The notes beneath the pieces were generated by a model, which was not told where the DNA came from, did not search any database, and was given only the letters and a program-made list of their open reading frames with translations. A stretch of 64,000 bases of DNA from Cryptomeria japonica. Taxonomy: Eukaryota > Streptophyta > Pinopsida > Cupressales > Cupressaceae. Of the stretch, positions 24,215 to 36,338 are shown piece after piece. Position numbers and translations under genes: made by a program. The number at the start of each line of letters is the position of its first letter. Positions within the stretch are counted from its first letter, which is position 1. The DNA lies in the NCBI RefSeq assembly GCF_030272615.1, contig NC_081408.1, positions 618,820,476-618,884,475 of the forward strand. The letters run 5' to 3'.

Positions 24215-25772
24215 CCGAGACCGCACACCACATCCCAAACATTTCTTGGAATCAAGCCAAACAATGTTGTACAAAAAATTTGTGAATTACATCCAACTTT
24301 GCAAATATCACAAAGGGCCTTTGAATCTTTGAAACCATTTTATTGTGTTCCTCTTAAGATTCGCAATACCTGTTGTTGCAAGTACCATGTGGAGTTTTCA
24401 ATGTACCATGAACTTTTATGTCATATTCGTTCTATGATGCATACTAATGAGATGTTGTAGGAGTGTGGTGCAATGCTATTTCCGAGATCATCAAGAGACT
24501 TGCAAGATCTATTTTTTATGCCCTAGAGATGATGGCTGCTATTTCTATAGAAATGATTGTTTGAATGAGAAGTGCTCAGAATGCGATGGGTTGTCAAAGA
24601 TTGTTTCATGTTTTCATGAGGGCAGCGAACACGAGTTTGGAAATAATTATGTTGAGAAAAAAAGATACGAGATAGTGAAATATACTTTGAAGAGTGGAGG
24701 TGAAGGTTCTAGATGCAAATTAGTCTCAAGAGAAGTGAGTATTGCTGATTTTATTTTGGATTTTAAGGAAAATATTTTCTACAAGTATGCAAGGCACACC
24801 CTTAGGTCTCAATGGTTGGATCAACAATTTAGGATGTGTAAGAACTCTTTCCCGATTGGCACTATTGTATCGGTGGTTGATTTTGTAGAGAACTATACAT
24901 TGCAACCACAGAATGAGGTACAATCTCAGTACTACAATTCAGTCCAGATTGCTATTTTTGTTCACATTACATATAGACATGCTCCTGACAGTACAGAAGA
25001 GGACAGGAAGATAATCAGGGAGTATCATTTTGTGATGATAGATCACACTCCTTCGAGTATGTGCAACATTCTTTCAAGAATTTTTTTGAGTTCTTGCATG
25101 AGAAAGATATTGCAATTGACCGACATATAATATGGTCAAATAACTGTACGGGTCAATTCAAGAACGCTCGTATGTTTTATTGGTTGAGTAGAATGCATGT
25201 GGAGAGGCATATACCTCATATTTGGTGTTTTTTTGAGGCAGGACATGGGAAGGGAGAGCATGATGGAGCAGGTACATGTTTGAAGAGAGCTCTAGTTAAG
25301 GAGCAATTAAGGATTTCAGGTGCAAATTTCTCTGATGCACGTTCTATTATTGATTGGTGTAGTTCAGCATTGTCACATGGAGGTACTCTTGATTCAGCAG
25401 TGAGCAGATTCTTTTGGTTGGTTGAGGAGGGAACAGTGGGAGATAGATTGGATTGTCAAACAATTAAAGATTCTTCAAAGATGCATTCATTTCTCAGCTC
25501 AGATGCAAGTACATGGACCATTTGGACATGAGCGTTGGCTTGTTTTTGTCAGAGTTGTGTCCGGTGTGATTGGGATCAGTGTGAGTCAAGTGAGTGGGTT
25601 GATACGTGGGTTCCCCACTATCTAACTCCTTTATCTCAAACAATATCCTTGTCAAACGATGACATGGAAAGTTCACTTGAGTATGATCGTCTATCAAATC
25701 TTGTACAACCAGGACATGTTTTTGCAGTTGTTGCACCGCAAGGGAATGAAGAGAGATCAAAATATTGGTTGG
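24215..25772 (+). pseudogene. Transposase-like gene of element A, 5' part (split by a gypsy insertion)
   Basis: This is paralogous to 58898-61813. In order: a YHVEF-linked Cys cluster (TCCCKYHVEF), a second cluster (CLNEKCSECDG), then a core with DFVENYT (24879 onward), PQNEVQS, IIWSNNCTGQFKN (25115-25155) and FFEAGHGKGEHDGAG (about 25232-25276). By analogy with RNase-H-fold transposases I read the Asp of DFVENY, the position after W-S, and an acidic residue of GKGEHDG as candidate catalytic sites; the middle one is Asn here. Compared with B it lacks the N-terminal helix-turn-helix part. Frameshifts occur near 24300, 24440-24500 and 25057, with a TAG at 24458-24460. The coding is cut at 25772 and resumes at 37147. 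It has no intron where B has one. Confidence 0.75.
25768..25772. repeat. Target-site duplication GTTGG, left copy
   Basis: GTTGG directly precedes the left LTR at 25773 and is repeated exactly at 37142-37146 after the right LTR. Confidence 0.9.
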
Positions 25773-26574
25773 TGTATATGGTGAAAATGGATAACAATAA
25801 TAACGATATTGAAAGGCTAAATGAATTCAACCACAAAACCCTAGCCTAACAACAACAAAGATCCACCATAACATATGAAGATTACCTAAGACAATGCAAA
25901 TCAAATGAAATCACAAAGATTATACCATCGCATGTCCAATAGGGTTTGGATCTCCATTCTTCCTATCTCCATTGATCTTGCTTGATATATTTGCTCTCAG
26001 ATTTTATATGTGCACAAGAGTTCAACAAAGAACGGAATGTGGTTGCAAGTAGGATCGCCTATGTTCAAAAGCGTAGTGTAGTCAAGTAGTCTATGGGGGG
26101 CTTGAATGCATAGATTGATTAGGGTTTGATAATGAAGGAAGCATCTCCTTATATAGAAGACACTATATGAAATGGAGGGATAAGATTGAGAGGTGTAAAA
26201 GGAGGTCGGCTATGATTAGAGGGTAGGTAAAAGAAATAATAAAATAATGAAAGGGGTAGGTAGTGTATGAATTAAGAGATGAATGACATGTGTCATGGGT
26301 AGAAAAGGTTAATGAATTAATTAAATAAATAAACATTTATTTAATTAATAGAAGGAGTGAGATCAATTAAATAAATAAGATATTTATTTAATTTAGGAAA
26401 AGGATAATTTAAATAAATAAATATATTTATTTAAATGAGAAATAAGGCTAGAAGAGGATAAATGAATTAATTAAATAAATAGGGATTTATTTAATTAATA
26501 GATGAATTAGGCTAAAGTAATTAAATAAATAAAGATATTTATTTAATTAGACTGGACAATTTTAGGTGTCTACA
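25773..26574 (-). repeat. 3' LTR of the 11.4-kb gypsy element
   Basis: On the minus strand it starts TGTAGACACC beside the polypurine tract and ends near CACCATATACA. It carries a CCTTATATA box (26147-26155, reads TATATAAGG on the minus strand) and five AAATAAAT/ATTTATTT inverted pairs at 26305-26555. Confidence 0.92.
26301..26560. repeat. Cluster of five short palindromes in the gypsy LTR
   Basis: Five successive inverted pairs of TTAATTAAATAAATA / TATTTATTTAATTAA type, each about 35-45 bp, lie in a row. The cluster is preserved in the other LTR (about 36875-37125). Confidence 0.85.
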
Positions 26575-26588
26575 TTTTGCCCCTCTTT
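26575..26588 (-). promoter_or_regulatory. Polypurine tract of the 11.4-kb gypsy element
   Basis: The minus strand reads AAAGAGGGGCAAAA, directly before the TGTAGACACC start of the 3' LTR. Confidence 0.85.
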
Positions 26589-26913
26589 GAGACAATGCGG
26601 CTTGTCGCGTTGTTTCAAAGAAGATAATATGAACTGATACAAAGTTGCCCCAAGATGGGAATGATATGCCCCCTCAAGAGATTGGATGAAAATGTCTGAA
26701 AAAGATCGCAGAAAATCTCTCGATAAGAAAGACGGGATAGAATGGACTGGCCGGATAAAGTGACAGAGTCACGGGATAATGAAGACTGACTCGGGAAACG
26801 AGGGCTAGGGCAGTCTATAAGATAGACCACGAGGGAAATACATCCTCATTGTTATCTACACCTCCAAGAGATTAGAGTGCAGAGAGAGAAAAGAGCAGCA
26901 GCAGTCAGCAGCG

Positions 26914-28025
26914 ATGGCTTTGGTTCACAGATTCGATTGCATTCGCCGATTCCAGAGGCCAGCACAGGTAGAAGAGCCAGTAAGTACCACAAAACCTCCT
27001 TGTACTTTGATACATTTATTGTTGTCATTAATGCATGCTAGGTAATGTAATAAATGCGCGTTTATGTCAGGAAAGCATTTTTGTGTCCAAAAATATGAAT
27101 TTGTGTCTTCTAGGTCAAATCGGTAGTTCTGTGATGAACATACGTTGTCGATTGGATAAGCTGCTGAGAGGATACACTCAAGCAGGTCCTCTAGGGAAAA
27201 CTAGGATAGCAAATAGGGCGAGGATTGACAATTCTGTGATAGAACATACGTTGCTAATTAGGAAACTACTCAAGAGGATTCACTCAAGCATAGGCCCTAG
27301 GATAAGATAGATCAAGGCACTTTGTCATGAATAGTGAGTACCAAGATATAGTACTTTGTGATGAATAATGAGTACTAAAATATGAGCAGCACTTTGTGAT
27401 GAACAGTGAGTACAAATGTGAGTATTTGTGATGAACAGGGAGTGCCAAACACGCAGTACTTTGTGATGAACATGGAGTACCACTAGGATAGAAGCAACAC
27501 TTTGTGATGAACAGTGAGTGTCACTAGGACTGAGATGATTGATTTGTGTGACTGCAGGAGTATTTGCCTATGCTAGAGTCACAGGAGAGATTCCCATCGA
27601 CTCAGAGGTTGCGACCTGAGTTGACAGCCGAGGATCAAGCTACGATTGAGGCTATGGGATTGAGACATATTTTGTATGTGCCTAAGTTTCAAGCGAACAT
27701 GGGATTGCTGACTGCACTGGCAAAGAGGTGGCACTTTGAGACTTGCACTTTTCATTTGCCGATGGGGAGATGACAGTCACCTTAGAGGATGTATACAGGA
27801 TTCTGAGGATATCGATCGATGGGGAGCTGATTCCGTAGGATCAAGACGGAGACAGGGATGCCCTTAGACGAGTGTTCTAGGATCCAGGACTGGAGATGAG
27901 GGTGGGACATGTGGCATGGGATACCATGACATGGATAGGATTAGCACTACCAACAGTGTTGGCAGGAGTTATCAGTGGGTTCCTCTGTCTGGATAGGGCG
28001 ACACGAGGATTGGCTGTAGCCATAT
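26914..28025 (+). pseudogene. Plant mobile domain (MAIN-like) gene fragment, antisense within the gypsy element
   Basis: Exon 1 (26914-26979) starts ATGGCTTTG and ends at a GTAAGT donor. Exon 2 begins at 27558 after TGCAG and joins in phase. Exon 2 encodes the pattern typical of the plant mobile domain: LRHILYVPKF, ALAKRWHFETCTFHLP, then GEMTVTLEDVYRIL and IDGELIP, and further on MTWIGLALPTVLAG. A 1-base frameshift near 27760 and two TAG codons (near 27837 and 27880) disable it. A TATAAGATA box lies near 26816, about 100 bp before the ATG, suggesting it had its own promoter. Plant mobile domains are known in host silencing factors and in some transposons. A third exon may start near 28444 after GATAGCAG. 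It lies opposite to retroelement transcription. Confidence 0.75.
27313..27535. repeat. Short tandem repeats in the intron of the antisense gene
   Basis: The phrase CTTTGTGATGAACAGTGAGT recurs about six times at 30-45 bp spacing. Just upstream (27125-27300) a 100-bp unit containing GAACATACGTTG is present twice. Confidence 0.8.
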
Positions 28026-28051
28026 GTATTTTGACATCATTGTATCATGAC

Positions 28052-28100
<49 letters not shown>

Positions 28101-29678
28101 TGATTCATCTTTGCGGCAGCTATATGCATGTGTACCTATGTGATGAGATGTTCTTATGTGATGCTTATGATATGGATGCAAATATGTATATGATGCAATG
28201 CAATATATTTTTTTGTTGTTTTATGTTTTATATGTGTATGCATAGTGCAAATGTGAATGTATGTAATGCAGATGAATATGATAATGCAAATGTAAATTGT
28301 GCTAACAGGTGTTGTGTGCAGGATGTGATGCAGTTGTGATATCTATATGTATGTATGAAATGCTTATATGTGGTAATGCAAGTGCAACTACATGAAATAT
28401 AAATGTTTTTGGTGTGTCATTATACTTAGTCATGTGATAGCAGGCTACGCGGACTCGAGAAGAACGATGGAGGTCAATCAAGAAAGGGGGATGGAAGACA
28501 GAAGATATGAAAGTGAAAGAGCTTCTTGTGCGTTATCATCATTGAACTTTATTATGGCAAGTAGGTTATGACAATCAAGGCATATGTTCGACCCAGAATG
28601 GGCATTCCTTGTTTGCATGGAGATAAGATAGTTGCAAACAAGGAATGCCCCAGTTCACACTAGACTCTCAGTGTCCTCATATCCATGGGCAAGTCATAGC
28701 ATTACTAAAAGACAATCCACAGACAGCAAATACAAATAGGTGACGATACCCCATCCTCGCCTTTCTAGTCAAAGACATCCTGGAGATAGAATCTCTAGTC
28801 AGAGACATCCTGAAAAAGCTAAAAGACATGTCACCAAAAATAAAATCAAAAGAAAACCAAGACTCGACACCAACATCCACTGTAGTCCTCAATTTTAGTG
28901 TCTCTTGTCACTTGTATAAGTCTTATTTGATTGTGGTCACAATGTTTACTTTCACAAAAAGGATAGATAGCACGGAACCATATGTTGTCTGAGTCTGTTG
29001 AAAGATTTGATTTGTTGAAGCCCATTGTTTCTATTGTGTCTCATTTGAAACTGACTGAATCCATGAAATTGATACTTTATTGCGAAGAAGACTAAACTTT
29101 TTTGCGGATTGTGACACAAATGTTGCTTTATTAAGGATTGTGCGCGGATAGACTAAAGGAATCTGGAAGAAACTGTACTCCTCGAAACATGTGATGTTCT
29201 CAGTTCCACACCCATCACTAGATGTAGGATTTGCCTTAGCCACATATAGGATCTGATTTATTATGGATGGAAAGGGAGGTTTAATATGAATGGCTAACCA
29301 ATCTTGGGTAGATCAATAACAAGCCTTGATGAGAATGTGTAAGTTTATTATGGATGAATTGGTCGTGAGTGTGTGCAAAGTGAAGTGATGAAAGAGAATC
29401 CTAAAGGAGGGAGGAGCAATGTCTCTACACATGGCACTGGTGACCTAGTTTTCACCATGGTACTTGCCCAGGGCACCACTGAAGTGGTTTTCACCATTGG
29501 ACGAAATTATTTCTCTTTACTTTTTTCAAATTTTCAATGTTTTTTTTTTTGTGTGTGTCACAAGGTGCCTGTTTGTCAGGTTTTCACCAAGTAACGATTT
29601 TTTTGTTTTATAATTTTTTTTGTATTTTTGAAATTTTTGAATTTTTTTGTATTTTTTGAATTAGGATACTCTGAAGAG
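28026..29678. other. 3' non-coding region of the gypsy element
   Basis: It contains a TA run at about 28058-28094, ATG/TGCAAATG-rich DNA to 28330, and otherwise no conserved coding on either strand. A possible last exon of the antisense gene lies near 28444-28545. Confidence 0.5.
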
Positions 29679-30620
29679 CTATGTGTAAAACCTGCAAAGG
29701 TGCATGTTGTTGATAGGATCCTCCAAAGGTTCACCTTCTGTAGTTGAGAGTTGATATGCACCAAATCCATATGCTTCTGTGATGATGTAAGGACCAAGCC
29801 AATTTGGTTCAAACTTTCCCTTCTTCTCTCTGTCTTGCTGATTTTTAATATTTTCTCTAGGAATTAAGTCACCTACCTCAAATGTACGAGGCTTAACCTT
29901 ATGATTGTAACTGCATTGTTTCTTGACTGAATGATGTGTAGCTTGAGTGATTGTCTTCCTTGATAAAGGAACTGAGATAGAATTACTAATGTGTGGACTA
30001 CGTAGGCCCATATACATGTCACCTAAAGAAGTTTGGGCATCCTTGGTAACAAAGTCCTTCGAGGAAGCTCCATTAAAGGTCCATGATGTATCACTAGAAG
30101 GAAAAGGATGTGTGGAACAAGTGGATGAGTTATGAAGGCTTATGATTGTGAAAAGAAGTGAAAGTAGGATAGCATGATGGAGACTTAGGATCAACAAGTG
30201 TGTTTTTTGACTTGAAATTTTAGAACTTTTGCCCCCAGTTATTTTGATATTAGGGGAGATCAACTCTTGTTCTTTTTGCTTCATAGGATTTTTATCCTTG
30301 ACTTTGATTTTTGTAGAGTCCAATAGCTTTTGATTTTGATTTGGACTGGAGGACTTTTCTTTAGTTTTGAATTTTAGATTTTTCTTTTCAAAGCTTGATT
30401 TTTGATCCCGAATGAGTAAGGTCTTTTGTAATTCTTGTTGATCCAAGTCTGGAAGTGGAGTGGAAATGGAATGAATGGATGAAATGGTAAAGCTATGTGA
30501 TTTCTCAAGAGGGTTAGCGATACACTCAATAGATTCTTCGTTGGAACCACTCTTACGACTATTGATATCAAGAGATGCTTGCACCACTAGAGGAGTTTTG
30601 CATTCAGACTTGGTAGCCAC
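29679..30620 (-). pseudogene. Gypsy linker and integrase C-terminal segment
   Basis: The last 85 codons (about 29930-29679) match the tail of plant gypsy integrase: KPRTFEVGDL, NQQDREKKGKFEPNW, LGPYII, GAYQLSTTEGEPL and a final RFYT. The preceding 220 codons are Ser/Lys-rich with one hydrophobic segment (LLILSLHHAILLSLLFTIIS, near residues 143-162) that could span a membrane. Reverse transcriptase, RNase H and the catalytic integrase core, which should precede this tail, are absent, so an internal deletion of several kilobases is implied. The join lies somewhere upstream of codon 228. Confidence 0.8.
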
Positions 30621-30647
30621 AAAACTAGGTGGTTCATACCCAATTCC

Positions 30648-33600
30648 TTACAAATTATTTATAGATTGTTCTTGTTGACTAAATACCTTAGGAGATAGTG
30701 GGAGTTGATCAACATGAAAGATATACTCACCACATCCCGGGTCTTTAATCTTGAATTTTTCTTTGAGCTCTGCTTGTTTGGATGTAGAAGCTTTCAATGA
30801 TTCTGGATCCACATAGGTTGATGAAGGAATAGCCTCTCGATTAGCTGGAATTATTATTTCTGATTTAGGTCGTAGATTATTGCAATATATGAATGGATTT
30901 GGGTCATCTTTGACGCTCACTTCAACTCCATTGTGTGGAAACTTGATGCATTGATGATATGTTGATGGTACTACCCTCATTTCATGAATCTAAGGACGTC
31001 CTAGTAATATATTGTATGTGAGATCTAGGTCTAGGACTTGACAAACCACATCCTTCGTAATTGGCCCAACTCTGAGAGGCAAGGTGACTGTGCCTTTGGA
31101 TGAACGCTCTTCATCATCATATGCCTTGATGGTAATTTTGTTTGTAGAATTCACAGCTTTATCAGAATATCCCAATTGTTTAATAGTGCTTAATGTACAA
31201 ATGTTTAGACCTTCTCCTCCATCTATTAGGACTCATTTGATTCTATGTTTGTGTATGAAGGCTTCAATGTGTAAAGGTGCATTATGTGGCTGACTTACGG
31301 AGGCGTCATTGGCTTCTATGAATGTAAGGGAGTGTGGAATGGAAAGGTATCCCACCATGGCTTGAAACTGGTCCACATTCAGATCAGTAAGAATAGCAGT
31401 TTCTCTCAAGATTTTGTCAAGAATGGATTTATGTGCAGGGGATATGCGTAAGAGTTCAAGGATTGAGATGAGCGCGGGTGTCTTCCCTAACTGTTCTACA
31501 AGGTCATACTCAGGCTTGGTTGATGAGGAAGCGGTTTTTTTGGCTGGAGCACCTTGCAAAGTGAATTTACCTCGACGAGTTGTAACATTACATTTAGGGG
31601 TTGGTTTGGAAGAAGATCTAATGCCTTTTGGGACAATCTTGGGTCTCTGGGTAGAATTCTTAGGGGTTTTGTCCTTGATGATAATGGTAGAGACATAATT
31701 GTCCATCGAGATGTGATTGATGGTTGAATCATAGTTATAAGATGCTTTGGTATAGTTGGTTTGGTCATATGTGGCTGCAGCTTTTCCCTTGTCATGCTTT
31801 GGGAATGGTTCCTTAAACATTTCATGTTCTTGATTGGATGAGTGTCCTTCAATCTCAATGTCACCTCTATCAATGAGATCTTGTATGATGTTCTTTTGTC
31901 GATGACAATTTCCTGTCTTATGACCCTTGCTCTTATGAAATTCAAAATATTCATCATCATTCCACCAATTTGGTTTAACCTTTGGTTCATATGGAGGAAA
32001 ATCTGGAATAGTGATTACCTTGTTTGCCACTAGCTTTTTGAAAACTGACTCAAGTGGTTCTCCCAATGGAGTGTACTTCCTTCGTGATTTAGAAGTTGTT
32101 TGAGTATTCACCTGATTTGATCCGATAAAAATGAATTTGGGTCGCACTGTATTCGCATCAACAACACCATCATTGACTATGTTCTTGTTTTTATTCCAAA
32201 ATCTTGGCTTGTCTTTTCCTTTAAAGTCATCTTTGTTTTCCTTGAATATGACTCCTTGTTCAATTAGGACCTTCTCTGTTGCTAAGCCTTTTTCAATGAC
32301 GTCCTTGAAGGTGGATAAACAAGCTTTCCTTAGATCATAGCCAATGTCTTTGTTAACATTTTGGGTGAACATTTCTACCATTTGTTTTTTGTGGAATTTC
32401 ACAAGAGCATCTGCTGGCTAAATTCCTCCATCTTTGTAAAAATGATGCAAAAGGCTCTCCCTCTTTTTGCTTGGTGTTGCACAAAGTAGTGACTGATATG
32501 TCTATCTCTATATTGTAGGAGAAATGTTGAATAAATGTCTCTGCTAAGTCACCCCATGACTTAATTCCAGGTGGAAGTTGGGAGAACCATTCCATAGCTT
32601 GATCGCCTAGGTTCTGTGGGAATAATCTCATCAAATATGTCTCTTCTGAAGCTACCTCAATGCAAGCTGTGAAAAACTGTCTTATGTGTGCCTTAGGATC
32701 CCCTTTTCCTCTAAACTTATCAAATTTAGGCATCACAAAGTATGTAGGAAAAGGAGGCATTGGAATGCTCTTCTCAAATGGATAAGGACATATGTCTCTC
32801 ATTGTATATGTTGGCTTTGGTGTATTTATGTCCTCCATTTTCTTTTGTAAGTCCCTGATTTGTTGCTCCAAATTGTTCTTAGGTGGAGATCGACTTCTTG
32901 GACCATACCCTATGCTTGAGGCACCAATTGGAGGAGAAGCATGTTGCATATATGGATGATATTGATCATACACATGTTCATATGGAGGAGGTCTATAGTG
33001 ATGATGCATAAATGGACCACTTGGTATAGATTCATGTTGAGGAACGAAATATCTATTTTGTCCATGTATAACATACTCTACAGGCATGTCATGTTCTAAT
33101 GTGTTGCCCCCAAATTTGACACGGGGTTTCCTTGTGTCCAAATTTTGAGCATGCCTTTGAATATCCAATTGCTTTGGTGGTTGATCCTTAGCATTGATAT
33201 GTGATTGAGCATATTTCTCTACATAAGACTTCCATTTTGGTCTGTGAAGGTGAGTATCATATGCTTGACCATGTGTATGCGGGACCTCTAGTTTTTGAAA
33301 CAAAGATGATGGTGATTCAGGCACAAGATGTGGTCTTCTATTGCCTCCACTATTAGGCCTCCTTTGATCCACGTTGGAGTGAGGTTGTTGCAAAGCTCAA
33401 TTTTCCATTATTTGAGACATGTCAAAATCATGAGGTATCTTGGCTCCACTTTGTGCCATCATTTGTAAGAAGTATTGTCTATCCCTCCTCATTATTTCCT
33501 CAACCAATCGATTGAAACGGGGATCCATAATGGATTCTTCCACATCTGCTGAATGTACTGAAAAGTTGTCCATATCATCATTGTGTGTATCATTGTTGTT

Positions 33601-33774
33601 TGTAGTGTCCATGTTCTCAACATTTGGAATGTTTCTATAGGCATCCATGTCAGGTAATGTAGTATGATCAGAATTGAAAAAGATATCATTGTCATACTCA
33701 TAAGAACTCATGTTTGCGGACTCTTGAGCCTCTTTAGTTTCTCTCCTAGATTTTTGAAGACAGGTTTCAACCAT
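30648..33774 (-). pseudogene. Gypsy gag and protease region, decayed
   Basis: The start is ATG at 33774. An acidic N-terminal part is followed by a Pro/His-rich stretch, then the gypsy capsid-type region (about 32800-32410) with LGDQAMEWFSQLPPGI and FIQHFSYNI. Next is a degenerate zinc finger near 31930 whose first Cys is Phe (FEFHKSKGHKTGNC), then a protease segment near 31220 with VLIDGGEGLNI (D-G-G active site) and YNILLGRP. Breaks: TGA at 33397, a frameshift near 32400, TGA at 31233 after HRIK, TAG near 30987 after LLGRP and TAA at 30648. Several fit CGA-to-TGA or TGG-to-TAG transitions. Confidence 0.85.
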
Positions 33775-36320
33775 GAACTAGGTATTGATCAAGATGTGTG
33801 AGACTAGATGAAAATGGAAAAAGTATGGAAGACCAAGGGTTGGATGGAATGTAAATGAATCTAAAGTGTACTTGCAATGTCCAAAGTGTAAGACCAAGTA
33901 TGTATGTAGTAGAGTAGGTGTGACTTCCAAAGAGAGGATAGTTTCTCTTGATGAGGTAAGTTGACCTTGACTCTAAGTAAGACCAAATGAGACCCAGAGG
34001 TGATAGACCTTGATGAGGGACCACTTAGCAAAATGTTGTCGTATGTAGTGTGTTGACAAAGTATGATGAGGACAAGCAAGTGTCCTTTTGACTCAAGTTT
34101 AGACAAATGTAAATTTAATGCAAGATGTAAAGCAATGATGGACTTTGTGAGACCCAAAGACAAGTTGAATGCTAGATGAAAACTTGGAGAAACAACCTAG
34201 GAAGCTCAAGAATTCTGAAACTGGTTGCTCTTGTTTGCTGGACTGTAAAAATTTTCCAATTTGTGAAGTTGTTGGTTGTGACCAAATCTGAATGTTTGAC
34301 TATTTTTTGTGACAAGAGGACACAATGTTGATGAGGACTCAATGTTTGCAAGTGTTTAGACTCAAAATGACTCCAAGAAAAGTGTGTTGTTTGATGTAAA
34401 AATGTTTTGCATACACTTGAAGACACAAAAGACACAATGTTTTGCTATTTGGTTTTGAATGTTTTGAATGTTTAAAATAAGTCAAGCACAATTCTTATGG
34501 CTGGCCAAGACAATAGTTGTTGATCTCGCATGAGGGTTTACCCCCGAGGCTACGATATTCAGAGCGGAAACTTAGATGCTTGACCTCACTCGCTCCACCC
34601 TCGGCACTCACTTCTTGGGTCAGCCAAGCATCAGTCCCCATGAAAACTCCCCGTGGCAAACTTTGTATCTCTACTAAGAACCGTATGTGTGTGAGCTGCT
34701 ACCAGAGGTCCGACCTCCTGCCTCAACAACTAGAAGGATTTTGGCTTCTAAAACAAAAAGGTGCTAGTAAGGGCATCTGCTCATGTGACCATACATGCGG
34801 CACTTTCAGCTTTGTAAATACAGAAGGCTCCCAGCCGATAGGGGTTACGCCCTACAACTAATCAAATAAATTTGATCAAACGGGTTTATGGGGAGACATA
34901 GTGTCGGTATGAACTAATCAGCACACATTATCCATAGTTTTCACCATGAATACAGTTGTTTATAGTGGTTCGGAAGAGGTGGGTTTTCCTCACTACCACT
35001 TGGGTTGTTCTCTTTTCACCAGTAGTCCTAATGACCACACGGGAAGACAGGCCCTCTAAAGATTAAATAAAAAGAGTCTATTGCTCAAGACACAAAAGAC
35101 AATGATTTAATTTTAGTGAACCAATTGAAGTGTTTGCTAGTCTATGAAAACAAGGCACACAATAAAAATCCAAAAACCCTTGCCAAGGACCTGCAACAAA
35201 GATTTATTAGTAGTTTGGATTGTTTGAAATAATCACCCCTTCCTGCAAGCACACAAGTTAGGTAAATTTTAGATCCAAAAGACTTTGTGAAATAGGGGCC
35301 TTCAACAATGAATTTTGTTGACCAATTCAAAGATCTGATTCATCATAAAAAAAAGACCACTTGTAAAATTTCAAGAGATTTCCAGAAATGTAAGAAAATC
35401 CAAAAAATTTGCTAATTTGCTCCAAAAATTAATTTTTTATGAAAAATCATAGAAAAATCATCTTAAATGCAAAATCGATCCACAAAATCTAAAATTTTTA
35501 TTAGAGAGTCCTGATGGTCTTCCAAACCTGCATAAAAAAATTTCTGCAACAAATCCAAGCAGTTTGTGAGATATGAGTAAAATAATGCAAAACCCTAATT
35601 TTCAAATATCTTATTTTTGAGGAATGATTTAGCATCAAATTTAAAATCACAAAGAATATATCTTGTGTATAATTCTGAGATATCCCCAAAAATATAAGAA
35701 AATCCGACAAATTCACTAATTTTCTCTCAAAATTAATTTTTTATTAAAAAACATAAAAAAATTCATATAAATTGAAAAAGTGATCCAAAAAATCTGAAAT
35801 TTTTACTAAATCCTTCTGATACTTTTCCTGACTTGAACAAAAAAATTTATGCCACAATTCAGAGCCGTTTGTGAGATCTGATCAAAATAAGGAAAAACCC
35901 TAATTTTTAAAGATCCAATTTTTAGGGACATATTTTGCATCAAAATTAAAATCACAAAGAACAAATCGTATGTATAATTATGAGAGATTTCCAAAAATGT
36001 AAGAAAATCCAAAAAATTCTCTCATTTGCTCTCAAAATTATTTTTTTATGAAAAATCATAAAAAATTCATAGAAAATAAAAATGTGCTCCAAAAATTTTG
36101 AATTTTGGATTGAGAGCTCCTGATACTTTCTTCAACCTGCAAAAAACATTTGGTGGAAAATTTCTAAGCCGTTTGTGAGATATGATCAAATCTCTCCAAG
36201 ATCTTGATTTTGTGTCCAAAACCCTAGCTGCACAAGATTATTCTCCAAATTGTTTTACAAAACAATAATATAGGGTTAGAAAAATCTGCAAAAAACACAG
36301 ATCTAAAAAAAATACATGTC
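33775..36320 (-). other. Long untranslated leader of the gypsy element
   Basis: About 2.5 kb separates the primer site from gag. It includes a less AT-rich block (about 34517-34861) that is open on the plus strand for 114 codons but has no recognisable family, and a tandem repeat at 35290-36220. No conserved protein was seen. Confidence 0.6.
35290..36220. repeat. About 305-bp tandem repeat in the gypsy leader, three units
   Basis: The phrase GTTTGTGAGATNTGA recurs at about 35563, 35868 and 36172 (steps 305 and 304). Surrounding phrases (AACCCTAATTTT, AAAATCACAAAGAA, TAAGAAAATCC) repeat in the same order. Units are clearly diverged. Confidence 0.8.
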
Positions 36321-36338
36321 CCACCGGGTGTGCCAAAA
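36321..36338 (-). promoter_or_regulatory. Primer-binding site of the 11.4-kb gypsy element
   Basis: The minus strand reads TTTTGGCACACCCGGTGG immediately after the 5' LTR end, in the expected position. The tRNA was not assigned. Confidence 0.7.

Noticed and set aside
34517-34861. 114-codon plus-strand frame in less AT-rich DNA
   Set aside because: It lies in the leader of a minus-strand gypsy element, with no recognisable domain or promoter; openness can follow from base composition.
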